A stretch of DNA of 64,000 nt from Aporrectodea caliginosa (lineage: Eukaryota; Annelida; Clitellata; Crassiclitellata; Lumbricidae), in NCBI GenBank assembly GCA_020284085.1, contig JACEVL010005070.1, positions 445,501 to 509,500 of the forward strand. The letters are read 5' to 3'. Shown one piece after another: positions 1-27,290 of the stretch (positions are counted from its first letter, which is position 1; every line of letters begins with the position of its first letter). Below the pieces are notes generated by a model. It was not told the DNA's origin. It did no database searches and saw only the letters and a list, made by a program, of their open reading frames with translations. The translations under genes were made by a program, and so were the position numbers.

Positions 1-219
1 TTTAAAGGGTTTTTCTCTGTCTCAATCACTTTTATATTGTGCTGTCACTAAAACCCGAAACATGAACATCTCTCCCATTCTCAAATGACTCCACTGTCTT
101 AAAATACCTGAAGGAATGCACATTACTTTGTATGGTTCTTGCATTACCTGTATAGCCAATTAGCCATGATATAAATTCTGGTATCCAGGATCAGTGGTGC
201 ACATTCTTCTGTTTTTTAG

Positions 220-286
220 GCTTGTGCATACAGAATAGGAGAACTGAAGATAAGAGCATTGCGTGAGAAGGCAGAAAAAGAACTGG
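220..286 (+). CDS. DUF885-family protein, penultimate exon (partial gene)
   Basis: An acceptor (TTTTTTAG) precedes an open exon that reads ACAYRIGELKIRALREKAEK and on to a donor at 287 (G|GTCAGT). The stretch A-C-A-Y-x-I-G-x-L-K-I-x-x-L-R-E-K-A is the helical segment near the C-terminus of DUF885 proteins, a family with predicted hydrolase activity. The exon ends in phase 1 and joins the exon at 1961 in frame to give KELGDLFDIRCFHEE. The rest of the gene lies left of the window. The assignment rests on family pattern recognition; the substrate is unknown. Confidence 0.75.
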
Positions 287-344
287 GTCAGTTTATTGCT
301 GATGTGAATTGCTATATCCTTGTGAAAGAGTGTTTTGTGTGTAT

Positions 345-777
345 ATGTATTAATTAATTCATTTATTCATTCTGAAAATGTATATAGCGCCCCTTCAACT
401 AACCTACTCAGAGGCACTCCCAGCCCAGCCACGGCTAAAAGGTAAAGATTTAAGCAGCTTACAGCATGTAGGCGCATCATTCCGAGGTAACATGCGCAAC
501 TCAAGTGGGAGTCCATTCTAAGTGGAGGACCCCACGACCGAAGAGGCCCTGTTCTGCTTAATGGAAGAGTGGGCTCGCGGAACCAAGGGCTCCTACCTAG
601 CTGAAGAGCGAAGACTTCTGCGGGCCGCTATGTCAGAAACAGGATGATAACCAAGAAGGCATCACGAGACAAGCAAGGACATCACGCATGTAAGCAGAGA
701 CAGGAGCAAACTTAGGAATGCGTACAATGAAACGTGCAGCAGAGCGGAAGACCCGATCAAAGCAAACAAATAAACCC
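345..777 (-). mobile_element. 5'-truncated CR1/L2-type LINE, 3' end, antisense
   Basis: On the minus strand this matches the other LINE 3' ends in the window (23160-23935, 25020-25590). It has the terminal TATATAGCGCCCCTTCAA block, the CTCAGAGGCACTCCCAGCCCA block, and then the degenerate reverse-transcriptase C-terminal region. The plus-strand left edge carries (ATTC)n-like bases, the usual microsatellite tail of this LINE type. It lies in the DUF885 intron and runs into the minisatellite at 778. Confidence 0.75.
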
Positions 778-1000
778 AAGTGGAAGACCAACAAGTATCA
801 AGAACAATGACCCAATCAACCAAAGTGGAAGATCAACAAGTATCAAGAACAATGACCCAATCAACCCAAGTGGAAGATCAACAAGTATCAAGAACAATGA
901 CCCAATCAACCCAAGTGGAAGATCAACAAGTATCAAGAACAATGACCCAATCAACCCAAGTGGAAGACCAACAAGTATCAAGAACAATGACCCAATCAAG
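778..1000. repeat. 45-bp minisatellite, five copies
   Basis: Five nearly identical 45-bp units start at about 778, 823, 868, 913 and 958. Each begins AAGTGGAAGA(C/T)CAACAAGTA and contains CAAGAACAATGACCCAATC. Unit length is a multiple of three, so long open frames appear on both strands, but these are repeat artefacts inside an intron. The first unit is continuous with the flanking LINE and matches the antisense of the LINE stretch at 23660-23700. Confidence 0.9.
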
Positions 1001-1489
1001 CCAACTTGGATTACGGATCACAGGATCATTCACAACCTGTACCATCTGGCACTAAGTAAACACAATATACTCTGGCGGTGAATAAATATTTATTTACTAT
1101 ACATGCAATTCGCTTACCATAAACAGTTTACTTCTGATCAGACCAATTTCTCTTAATTATGCAACAGTGTGTGTAACCTCTTTGCTGGGTTTTAATGGCA
1201 CAAGTCCACCCAACAACCTATTGTAGTCTTAAATCATGCTAGAGAATCCTATGAAGCATTTATTTCACATTCTATTGCATGAGAAAGACAATAGTCCACT
1301 ATGTAAATAATGTACTTCTTGAATCCTGTTTAAAATTAAATGACAGCCAAAATGGAAGGGGGTGATATTCAGTGGGGGAGACTTTGTATCATAGATAGGG
1401 GTTTCCATTTCAGTGGGGAGACTTTCTTTCGAAACAGTCTATGGGGGAGACACTATTTCAGTCCAGTGAGACTCTGCTCAGGGAGACTT

Positions 1490-1645
1490 TATTTTGTGAC
1501 ACCAGCCACCAGTAACTCTTCTGGTTATCTGAGCAATGTTGCTAACTGGTAAATGTTCTGTGCTTAACTACATTAACATCACTTAGGCTTGGGTAGAGAG
1601 TGCCTCTGATTATTTTTTTGGCATGGTGCTATACAAATATCCTTA
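1490..1645 (+). repeat. Dispersed repeat shared with 37860-38030
   Basis: The block containing CCACCAGTAACTCTTCTGG, GGTTATCTGAGCAATGTT and a later GGTGCTATAC is also present, diverged, at 37860-38030 in the same orientation. It resembles the 3' part of a SINE or LINE, but no tRNA-like head was recognised. The preceding stretch 1001-1490 shows nothing I can name. Confidence 0.5.
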
Positions 1646-1960
1646 ATAATTAAGCACATAAATAAAGTTACACCTTGTTAAAACTCAGTTAACTTACATC
1701 TTGTTACAAATTAATTAACTTCATCTTTGCTTGCCTTGTATGTGTTTGGGTAATCTCAAATTAATATTGTTGGTGTAATGTTGTGCTTGGGTGACATATT
1801 GATCAATCTCTCCAGCTTTTATTAGTGTTTGTTAGCATCTGAATTTGCAAGAATGCAAGAACTTGTCTTGATGGATTACCGTTACATTTGAAATACTTTG
1901 CAGCTCTAAGACTTTATTCTGATTAAATGGAATGGTTTTATTTTTGATATTTGAATGCAG

Positions 1961-2085
1961 GTGATCTTTTCGACATACGCTGTTTTCATGAGGAGATCTT
2001 GCGATATGGAATGATTCCACTGTCTGTTCTGGAACGTTTGGTCAATACATATATCCTGAAAAAAGGGCCAAACAAGCTTGCTTAG
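1961..2085 (+). CDS. DUF885-family protein, C-terminal exon with stop
   Basis: The acceptor TTGAATGCAG is followed by GT completing a glycine codon, then DLFDIRCFHEEILRYGMIPL and a short tail ending at TAG 2083-2085. F-D-I-R-x-F-H-x-x-x-L-x-x-G-x-x-P-L-x-x-L is the conserved C-terminal block of DUF885 proteins. The phase matches the exon ending at 286, and the 1.67 kb intron between them holds a LINE tail and a 45-bp minisatellite. The protein ends a few residues after the domain, as is usual in the family. Confidence 0.8.
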
Positions 2086-3621
2086 GTTGGACAGCCTGTA
2101 AATTGAAAGAGATTTCGAGTGCTTTCCACCATGGAAACAACTTTAGACTTAAAATCTCCTGTTATTCATAGTGCATCATTGAGTTAATGGAGTCAGCAGA
2201 AAGAGGGACGTAGTAGACACCAGTGGCATGAAGCATTTTATTATCGTTTAGTATTTGGATGATTCAACCAATTCTGAGCAACATCACTGCCTGACCACCT
2301 CAGAACTGTATGAAAGTTTCATCACATGTTGTAACGTGTATTGAAAATTCCAACTTTTTCTGCAATATTTAAGATACTTTCAGAGACACTCTGGCTTCCA
2401 TCACCTTACTGTCATAAAGCATTTCATGAAACTTTCAGAAGTCCAATGTTTGAAAATTTATATCTCTAGAACTGTTAGACCAAAATAATTGGATAAAAAA
2501 TTCACTTGTACAGTTTTTTGTGTACCGGGTATAAATAGAATTGTGATAATTATCTATTAAGTTAAGCTGTATTAATGTTTAAATGTGCCTTTAAATTCGT
2601 TATACTTTTAATCGGGCAATATTCATTGAGCATTATTTCCATGTGCAGGGCCGTAAATCTGTTTCAAAATGTGGGGAGGGAAACTGCACGTTCACTTAAG
2701 AAGCCCACTGAATTCAGTTACCCATTAGGTTAACACTTTAACGACGAGCGGCATTGGTTTCCCAGTCACTTTCAGGGACGTCATTTCAGTTTTTTTCAGG
2801 GGGCAAAAAAAGTTTTTACGGGGTAATACTTGGCCAGCTTGTCAAGTTCTGTATTAAGTTTACATGTGCAAAACTGTGGTTATTTGGTCGAACGTGTTTC
2901 CTTCTTGTTCTTATTTATTTCTTACTATTTTTATTCTGTGATATGAAGTATTTTAAATACAAGTATTTAAAATACTTCTTTAAATACTATTATAAGTATT
3001 TTCTACCTGTATTTAAAATACAATGGAATGACAATATTGATAGCCTACTTTTACTTAAAAATGTTTTTTATACTTTAAATTATAATGCTAAAATAACAGT
3101 TAACAAAGCAATATTACTTGCTGCATGAACTAAGTCTGCAAAACGTATTATTGAGCTATTATTATTTATGGGGGAAGCCCATGGTCAAGGCCCTCAGTGG
3201 TCAGAGGAGCGAAGCCCCTGAAGCTGACCAAAGATAACAAAACAGCAGTACGCATTTAAAATTTACTTTAAGAAGTTAAAACAGCTGTCATACCAATCAT
3301 TGACAATAAATGATTGATTCATTGTAAATGAACCAATTGTGACTGTGTGCCTTTACTTCAATCAGGGATTCAAATGGAGTTATGAAGACTCAATTAAAAT
3401 AAAAACTTGGAAGCCACCACACCAGTGACACCACTGTCACTAATAAGAAAATGATCATGCTTTTTAAAAACTTAATAGGCTTATTTGCTCAACAAAGAAG
3501 CACTCCTGGCCCTTTCCCCCCAAATTTCTGATGTCAGTTTCAAAATCAATTGTTCTGGCAATATTAGACTCAATGCTCAACCTGGCCAAATGCACCAGAT
3601 GTTAATGAGACATTATAGACC

Positions 3622-3840
3622 CTAAAAACTCTTAATCATCTTGAGTTTGCCGAATGGTCTCTCTGCAGAGGCTACTGTTGATGGAATTGTCAACATGTAT
3701 AGTATACGTAAGACGGTAAGCTGACACAAACGTTTGGAAATATCCAAAGGATTGTACTGTGTTAAAAAGTACAACAGGTCCAATGATGTTAACTGGGTGC
3801 ATCCAAAATTTGCCTTATGTACAGAGGATAAATGTTGCAT
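3622..3840 (-). pseudogene. hAT transposase C-terminal (hATC) remnant
   Basis: The minus-strand frame ends with LTIPSTVASAERPFGKLKMI. This matches the hATC signature in which a 'T-I-P-x-T-x-A-S-A-E-R-x-F-S-x-L-K-x-I-K' stretch mediates transposase dimerisation. The frame upstream is short and no complete transposase can be read across the element, so it is a dead copy. Position inside a TIR/TSD-bounded element supports the call. Confidence 0.8.
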
Positions 3841-4257
3841 TTCTGTTATGACTTATGAAATCCTGACCATTAAGGCCAGCCAGGATATTGCTTTGCTAAA
3901 GCTAAAGAATTTCCTGCCAAATCACTTGCAGACGTGGTTAGATATTTCCACAAGAAATAAAACCTTTCAACCAGATTTAAATAAAATATGCATAAAACAG
4001 AAAAACTTTGACTGCAAAAATAATAAGATCTATAATGTAAGACTGATGAACAGCGAATGCACTTACCTCCACAATGGTCACTTTATTATTGATATTGATA
4101 TCTAAACCTACATGTATGTGTCATGACAGTTTAAGTCCAAAATGCGGTGTATGCCACAGCTGGATTTCGCTGCAGAGGCAAGGGCTCCTATTAATATTAT
4201 CCAGAGGTTCGTGGCTTAGCCTTAGACTAAATCCATCCTACATCCTAATGACCACTA

Positions 4258-4390
4258 ACCTCCCCCTCTTCCTCCTCCTCCCCTTCCTCCTCCTCCCCTC
4301 CTCTACCTCTTCCTCTTTCTTTTTTCCCTCCTCCTCCACTTCGTCCTCCTATTCCTTCTTCTGCTATTCCTCTTTGACTTCCTCCTCTGC
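4258..4390 (+). repeat. CTC/CCT-rich polypyrimidine tract
   Basis: About 130 bases almost purely of C and T on the plus strand (CCTCCTCCTCC, TCTTCCTCTTTC blocks). It lies inside the hAT relic. It is low complexity and not coding. Confidence 0.85.
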
Positions 4391-5245
4391 TAGAAATTTG
4401 ATATAGGCCCTACACTGCAAACCCTCGTCTCATGCATGACAAGAATGTGTGTGGGAGGCTACTTGATGTATCTTCCTGCTGATGCTGGAGCCGAGTCACG
4501 TATACAGGGTATTATGTGCGGGGCCTATATGAGACTTCACAAGAAAGTTTGAGGATTGACCTCATTATGTAGAGGTTATCAGGGTCTATCAATCTTACAA
4601 GCCTTGACCGGTATAGTATACCTCTGCAAGCTCTGCCAGTCAGTCAGTCGGTATATCCGATAACCTGGGTGCACGGCAGAAAGGCTAGCAGTCTGTTCCT
4701 CTGACTGCCCGTCACAAAGGAACAGATTGTAGCGACTGGGGTTTAAATATTCACAGTTTAGACAAATTTGTGGGAAGGGAATTCCTTCACATTCCCTTCC
4801 CAAGCTGAAAAGTGGGGAGGGAATTCCCTCCCTTCCCTCCCCAGGATTTACGGCCCTGTCCAAGTGTGTACTGTGATAATTTTTTATAGTGTCTATGACT
4901 TGCAAGAATAGCCAAGTTTGACTTAATTACGTTTTCACATCTGTTAGATATATTGGTGGGCTGCCAAATTTGACCAAAACTCAAATCATGGGTCATGGAA
5001 ACATCTTTAAAATAATTATTTTAAAATATGTTTTATTGTATTTTTATACAGCATGGTTGAATTGATGAGTGTGTAAAAAATAAGATTTTTTTAGTTTTTA
5101 TCGAGCATCCCAAATAAATTAATAAGTAATTCAGTATAAATTCGGAACTACTTATTTGTAAAATGTTCAACGCTTGTTCTCACAGCAAAAATAGCTTGTG
5201 GACAACTGGAATTAGTGATATATCTGAAAGTATTTTAAATATTAA

Positions 5246-6705
5246 CCCTTTCCGTACTACGCCATTTTAGTCTGCGCTACCGGGGATTTCCATGCAAAAT
5301 TGGCGAATTTTCATGAACATGACATACATAACATTATACAATTCCTGTTTTATCTAGAAGCATTGAGAACTTCAAATGCGTATCGTTTTCACTTTTTGAC
5401 ATGTTTTGTCATGCAAATTTGTAACCTATAATTATTGATAAGTAGAGCTTTTATGGGCTTTTTTTATTGTTATCGATACTGTTAGGAACTTTCGTATGCA
5501 TTTATCGACTCTATACAAAGAAACTTAGATCAGTCAAATTCACCAGATAATCAACGGTATCAGATGTAATAAAATACAGCCCGTAAAAACAAGTTTTTTA
5601 CTATATCCATCTAGTATCCTATAACGTGTACTCTAAAAATAGTCCGCGTTCATTTTACGCCATAGCGTGCGTTTAATCAGGCAGCGCGCCCGTTTTTGTT
5701 GCGGCCAATGGCAACGCTGGCCAATGGCAACGCTGCGTATCGGAAAAGGGGATTCCCGATTCGAAAATTTGAGTCCCCGATTCTATAAGCTAGCCTTTTT
5801 GGGGGAGCTGAAATTTTATAGAATGAAGTGTCTGCGAGGGGCGAGTCTATCTGCCAAGTTTCAGGACGATTGAATGATTGTAAGTGATCGCATTAGTCGT
5901 CGCAAGATTTGACTTTTTAGCCTGTGGCTCAAGCAAGCAAGCAAGCAAGATTTCCGCAAGTTAAACTAGATGGATAAAAATACACCAGTTCAGTAAGTAT
6001 CCACACGCCAGTTAATGCTGGCCTACTGCACTTGCATGTGGTATACTGTGGTATGCTCAGAAGATCAGTGGGCAAAGTTGCACACATGTCATCGCTCGAC
6101 ACGTCCTTACCACTATAGACTCTGAACTTGTAAACTTCGGCGCTGCTTGATTCACAGACACAAAAGAGCTTCAACCCAAATCGAGTGCTCTTTAGCAAAT
6201 AGAACGGTCTCTGCAAACAGAAGAACTTGCTTATCCCTGGGGATCTATCGTCATGTCCTGTGACACCCGTGCTGCGTCTTACAGGCGATGACATTTTCGC
6301 CGGCCATGCAGTACTTTCATCACTAGGCTATCCCCATTATTACTTGCATCGACAAAATCGCTACTTTCCCTAGAAGGCACTTTTGGAACACTCTAGCAAC
6401 AACTTTACAACCTCTTCGTCTTTGCTAAACTTTCTATGCAACATCGTCCCTCAACACTGTAGGCCTACAATGCGATTATCACGCCCTTTTACCAACATAG
6501 GATATGTAAAAATATTTTTTCATTATAATTTCTCCATTTATAGTAGCTGTCAGCATAAAAACAGTAAGCAAGCCCTAAGTACTGCAGTGAAGCGCTACCT
6601 GACTCATGCAGGCGTTTATATGGTATCGGACGTACGCCGTACGTCATAAGGTAGCGCAGCTGTCTAAATCATGATGTACACCGTACGTCAAAGGGACAGA
6701 AAGGG
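5246..6705. mobile_element. piggyBac-like TTAA element (non-autonomous)
   Basis: The element is bounded by TTAA at 5242-5245 and 6706-6709. The left end starts CCCTTTCCGTACTACG and the right end, read inward, starts CCCTTTCTGTCCCTTTGACG. A subterminal TGCGCTACC block is shared by both ends in inverted orientation. TTAA duplications and CCC(T/A)... termini are the signature of piggyBac-type elements. No transposase frame is visible, so it is non-autonomous or decayed. It lies 48 bp beyond the TENT2 stop codon, so TENT2 polyadenylation signals may lie inside it. Confidence 0.75.
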
Positions 6706-6756
6706 TTAAAGAAAAACTTAGGGATTTTCCATGTAATAGATCTTCAAAAGTTTCTG

Positions 6757-22515
<15,759 letters not shown>

Positions 22516-22615
22516 CTGAAAAACAAAAAAGAATTCAACAAAGTTCCATTTTCCAATCTGCACCTAATTTACAGTACTTGATATACTAAATGGAAAGCTC
22601 TAAAGGAATTTTCAG

Positions 22616-22717
22616 TTCTAGAAGAGGTGAAGCAAGGTTGTCCAGTTGTTCGATGGCTGCATAAACTGCAGCTGAAATACTTTCAAACTCGGAGGACTAT
22701 TCTTAAAGACAAGTCAA
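22616..22717 (+). CDS. Coding-like exon of unidentified plus-strand gene
   Basis: The acceptor GAATTTTCAG is followed by an open stretch LEEVKQGCPVVRWLHKLQLK and on to a donor at 22718 (TCAA|GTAAAT). Length 102 bp, phase 2 in and phase 1 out. The amino-acid composition is protein-like, but I do not recognise the family. It lies 100 bp from a TENT2 exon on the other strand. Whether it joins the exons at 32139 and 38059 is not shown. Confidence 0.4.
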
Positions 22718-23159
22718 GTAAATATACTACAACTGCAGTGACAGTTCGATGGCTATCTGATTAGATATGTTAGATAAGCTTAGCTTGATTCAAGGATGAT
22801 GCTTAGCTTAGACAAGGGTTTGCTCCTATTCAATCTTTAGAAAACTACTACTCATTTCAGTTACGGATTTACATCCAGATTAATTCCATAATATTTATAA
22901 AAAATCAACGTACATCATTCTATATTAACAAATTACTCCTACTGAACAGTCTAATTTTACCTAAACCAGCACAGGTCTTTCACTTTACTGCTAGATTTGA
23001 TATTAGATGGCAGCAGAAATTAGCTCTCTCGGGTCATGCTTTCCTACACAAAATGATGCATGCGCCATGCAGTCTCCCCAATCCAACATCCAAAACTACA
23101 GTCTTCGCAAATTTGCATTGCTTTGTTTCTTGTTAACCCAACCTCATAGAAGTGACTCT

Positions 23160-23935
23160 GTCATTCATTCATTCATTCATTCATTCAGAGCATTTATATA
23201 GCGCCTCTTCAAGAAACTACTCAGGAGCACTCCCGGCCCAGCCACGACTAAAGAAAAAGACTTGAGGGACTTGTAGAACCTTGTCAGATGGCTTACAAGT
23301 AAAAAACGGAGCTTAAGTGGTAGGTCATTCCAAATGGAAGGGCCAACAACCGAGAAAGCACGGCGCTGCCTAATAGCCAAGCGAGTCCGTGGAACAAGGA
23401 ACTCACCCCTCGTCGCAGAGCGAAGCACCCGACGCGCAGGAACATAAGACACTGGGCGGCAAAGATCACGCAAGTAAGATGGAGCGCAGCCAAGAACACA
23501 ACGAGAAACAAGAGCAGCAATGTGATATGAGATACGCTGAGACACAGGCAGCCAATGCAACACATCACGCATGTATGCAGAGACAGGAGAGTACTTAGGA
23601 AGCCGTCCAATAAGCCGAGCAGCCGAGCGTAGAACTCGATCTAGTCGCCCCAAAACACCAAGGGGAAGGCCAGCAAGTAGTGAGAAACAGTGGTCAATTC
23701 GACTAGTAACAAAGGCATGAACAAGGACCACAACTGCATCATGAGAGAGAGAGAGCGAGAGACCACTCGAAGCTGACGAAGCTGATAATAACAACTCCGT
23801 GCAATTGAGTTCACATGTTGAGATAAAGTAAGCTCGGAGTCAAGAGAAAGTCCCAGATCACGAACTGTGAGGGAAAAGGTTATGTGAGGAAAGAGCATAC
23901 TGAGATTTCCTGAAATTTTGGATCCATTACCACTG
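23160..23935 (-). pseudogene. CR1/L2-type LINE 3' end with (GAAT)n tail
   Basis: Minus-strand frames read TVRDLGLSLDSELTLSQHV, then after a frameshift LVHAFVTSRIDHCFSLLAG, RSAARLIGRLPKYSPV, LHWLPVSQRISYHI, PSIWNDLPLKLRF and FLKRRYINALNE before the stop at 23177. The C-terminus overlaps the conserved TATATAGCGCC tail. The tail ends in (ATTC)n on the plus strand (23163-23187), as in CR1/L2-type LINEs. It is the clearest 3' end in the window. Confidence 0.92.
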
Positions 23936-24684
23936 TGGAACTGATCTACAGCAGCTATGCTGCTCTCAGCAGTGAATAAACACTAATGCCTGATTTTGCC
24001 AAATTGTTACAAAACACGACATACTGAAAAGACACACAATCACACATGTAGCGTGACATGTCTTACCACAAAGACAATGAAAAGCAAACAGAAAAGTGGT
24101 ACAGAGTATGTTCATGTGATTAATTAACCCTACTTACTTCCTATACATTTCTATAAAGCTACACACTGCAGTTCTTCGTACTGTGTGCTAAGTTGTTAAC
24201 AGCTTTCATGGAAATGATGCAACTATGCATTATGCAGAATCATAGGCAAACAGGTAGCAGGGAAACGTGTCCACTGTCCATATAGTATATATACATTGTA
24301 CAATGTACATATAATGAAGAAGATTGGCTAAAATTACAACCTATAAATAATGCAGATTGGTGGCCACGTGGACTAAGTGGCTAACTGCAAATGATGAAAT
24401 TGACTGTTTACCTTTTAGGCCTACTCATTCTTCTTCCATAAGTTGTTCAGAGGCAAACTCTCCAGAAAAACAGCTTGCCTATATTTTTTACACAACAAAA
24501 TACAAATACCTAACTAAAAATCAGATTACACTTAAATTTGAGCTTCTCCAGCAAAACCTTAGCAATCTTCAGTTGGTAATTTTTTTTACGTTATAACAAT
24601 AAGTGCCAGTACACTTGGAGTCCCCACATGGACTCCGAGTGTACTTATCAAAGGATTTCTGCAAGTAAAGCAAGAATATATTTA

Positions 24685-24850
24685 CAATTACAATTGTACA
24701 TTTTTATAGCCCCTATTCAGAGGAACTCCTTGGAGGCATTCACTTCCAGATTATACAGTGTAACAAAGAGCTGTGTCTTAAAGGATCGAGTCAGCATGCC
24801 TGCCAATCAATGTGCTCTGCTGAACGTGAGGATTTGCCGAATCCCTGCTT
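24685..24850 (-). mobile_element. LINE 3' tail fragment, antisense
   Basis: Contains the tail motif ATTTTTATAGCCCCTATTCAG and AGGAACTCCTTGGAG, followed by a decayed region. Short and diverged from the copies at 23160 and 25020. Confidence 0.6.
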
Positions 24851-25014
24851 CCACGCATCGGAACAAGCTGACCAGACTTTCTCATGGGTCGAACCTCTCT
24901 CATGGAACAACAATCCATAACATATACAATATACATACTGTTTCATTTGATTATGAATTATGATATTTTAATTTCAATTAGCTCAACACATGTTCTCTGG
25001 TTACCTAAGACACA

Positions 25015-25590
25015 TTTCATTCATTCCAAAGATTTATATAGCGCCCCTTCAAGGTTACTACTCAGGAGCGCTCCCGACCCAACCCCGGCTGAAAAGGATG
25101 GTTTTAAGGCTAGAGTAAAACGCATCTAAATGAACTCTAGGAATAAGGCGCAATGTTAATGGGAGCCCATTCCAAACGATGGGGCCAGCAACAGAGGGGG
25201 CGCGGTGGTATAGGGGTATGTTCGTTGCCTTGCAGCCGGAGGGTTGCAGGTTCGAATCCACCTCAAGCCGTCTGCGTAGGGACCTTGAGCAAGTCCTTCG
25301 CACAATTGCTCTGCAATATAATTGCTTCTGCGCCGCCGAGGCGTGTGGCACTTCTGAACTTAAGTAAGAAGGGCGATATCAAAGATCAGTTGTATTGTAT
25401 TGTATTGTAACAGAGAAAGCGCGATGCTGTCTAAGAGCAGTTCGCGCACGGGGAACAAGAAGTTCACCATGTGCGGAGGAGCGGAGAGCTCCTACGTCCC
25501 TGCACATCCAAAGTAGAGCGACAGAGCTCTTGTAAATACACAGGAGCGGAACCTAAGAGGCACCGCCAGACCAAAGCAGAAAGCCGGTAA
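25015..25590 (-). mobile_element. LINE 3' end interrupted by a SINE
   Basis: The plus strand shows TTTATATAGCGCCCCTTCAA, ACTACTCAGGAGCGCTCCCG and, on the minus strand, a decayed PSVAGPIVWNGLPLTLR. It is interrupted at about 25195-25394 by a tRNA-derived SINE, then resumes with AACAGAGAAAGCGCGATGCT to about 25590. The split gives the order of insertion: LINE first, SINE second, and a MITE at 25591 at the LINE edge. Confidence 0.85.
25195..25394 (+). mobile_element. tRNA-derived SINE (family A)
   Basis: The head resembles a tRNA with box A (TGGTATAGGGG) and box B (GGTTCGAATCC), typical pol III promoter elements. A body GGGACCTTGAGCAAGTCCTT follows, then a tail ending (TTGTA)n. An AACAGAG-type duplication flanks it in the host LINE (before 25195 and from about 25408). 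The same family is at 57540. Confidence 0.9.
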
Positions 25591-26103
25591 GGGGTCGTCC
25601 ATTTAGTACGTACGCAAAATTTCGGGAAAAATTGACCCCCTCCCCTCCCCATACGCAAGCGTACTTTTAACACCCCCCCCATCTGCGTACGTACGCTTGA
25701 CATGCACCCCCCTCCGATCCTATAGAACGGTCTATATCCTGGCAGGCGGCCAAACTGTCTGGACTCGGTGCACAGCTGCAAGACAGTTCATAGCAGTCAG
25801 CAGTAACGGTCATACAAGTGTGTGGTCCTTTCCCACAGAGCTATTTAGCTCTATTAATTGCTTGATCGCTGAACTGTGACTCATTTGAAGGAAGGCCAAT
25901 ATATATATGTATATATATATATATATATATATGAGCTCCATGGTCGTACAGACAGACACAGCCACAGCAGGAACAATCACCCCGGCAGCGGCATTAAGCT
26001 TGGACCAAGGCAGCCTGCAGTCAAAGGCTATCACACAACCCTTCTTCCTAGAGTAATTGCCTGATAGCTGAACTGTGACCCATTTGAAGGAAGTCCAATA
26101 TAG

Positions 26104-26155
<52 letters not shown>

Positions 26156-26297
26156 AATACCCATTTGAAGGAATGCCAATATAGACAAAATATTTTACCC
26201 CCCCCCCTCAGTAGACCATACGCAAGCATACGCAAATAGATGGATTTGGGTTACCCCCCCCTCCCCCTCTGTGCGTACGTACTAAATGGATGGCCCC
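25591..26297. mobile_element. Harbinger-type MITE, copy 1
   Basis: Inverted ends GGGGTCGTCCATTTAGTACG and CGTACTAAATGGATGGCCCC are flanked by TAA on both sides (25588-25590, 26298-26300). A 3-bp TWA target duplication is typical of PIF/Harbinger. The interior has C-runs near both ends and an internally duplicated block (GAACTGTGAC(T/C)CATTTGAAGG) with (AT)n at 25895-25932 and 26108-26150. A second family member is at 47181. Confidence 0.88.
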
Positions 26298-27239
26298 TAA
26301 TCTCATTGTACACCCAACCAACGTATCTTGACAAACTTTTCACCATCCAATCACGATTTTCTGCTAAATCCTCCTGTTACTCTATTCTTGGCCACCCACT
26401 CTCAGTAACTACTTACCTTAAGTTCTCTAATCGATCTATTTACTACACTATACCTCGACTCTCAAACGACCGGGGTCAGCCCGAATCCCCGAAAACGCTG
26501 AAAACAGACAATAGTCCGAATTCCCGAAAACAGTTTTCTAGAAAGCGGCCGAGCTATTCAAAGTTAAATTGTAAACATGACAAAGACCCAGCGTGTCCTT
26601 GACGTATATCGATATACTGCCTATTCAAATGTGTATTTGTTAATTATATTCATTCGAGTTGGACCTAGAAAATCAATTTCGGGGATCCGGCTGATATTCC
26701 TTTCCTTCTTAATTCCCCATTGCCCAACCGATTCCACCATAACATGTCCCAAGTTCCTCCATCTATTAATCCTCAGGCTCGAAACTGAAGTCCCACCATT
26801 TGAAGAAATTTTACCCTGAACCATACACGTCGCCGCCTTCCCATTCAGTATCCTTTGCTTATCTTTTAAGCAGCGCCGTAAAATCTTAGAACTTACGATT
26901 GCGATTAGCCTTGAATTTCAGGGACTGTTGTTAGCGATAATAGAGGTTTCGATAAAACTATGATTTTACCATATCGTTTCTATCCTTTTATTCAAATCGT
27001 GTACACAGTTTAGCAAAAAATTATAAACAGCTATACCTGAACTTTCAAAAACTTTTATACACGCAATTAAAGTAAATTACACAACAATATTTGTATAACA
27101 TAAACAAAACGCACGCTGTTTGACCCATACATTTGACCTCGCGTCAGTTGCTGTTTAACGGCGTTGCGTCATAGCGAATATTAGCGCCGCCCTCCTCCTT
27201 TAGCGTGATTGGGACTGGTACAGGAGCGTAGCCAGACTT

Positions 27240-27248
27240 AAATTCAAG

Positions 27249-27290
<42 letters not shown>

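Larger units (their letters stand above)
2646..4858 (-). mobile_element. hAT transposon relic
   Basis: The ends are inverted repeats: CAGGGCCGTAAATC at 2646 and GATTTACGGCCCTG ending at 4858. They are flanked by an 8-bp target-site duplication with one mismatch (TCCATGTG at 2638-2645, TCCAAGTG at 4859-4866). An 8-bp TSD and CAG...CTG termini are hallmarks of hAT elements. A remnant of the hAT C-terminal dimerisation domain lies inside on the minus strand. The internal sequence also holds a polypyrimidine tract at 4258-4390. Confidence 0.85.

Noticed and set aside
778..1000. CRISPR-like array of direct repeats
   Set aside because: Units are contiguous without unique spacers, and the genome is animal.
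734..1081. Repeat proteins (QVEDQQVSRTMTQST) on both strands
   Set aside because: 45-bp minisatellite derived from a LINE; in an intron.
3622..3840. Intact domesticated hAT gene
   Set aside because: Only the hATC stretch is readable; the rest has stops and no introns with splice support, and the element has hAT ends and TSDs.
25221..25300. Functional tRNA gene
   Set aside because: Has tRNA-like box A and box B, but continues into a SINE body and tail, with a weak acceptor stem and a second copy at 57540; it is a retroposon.
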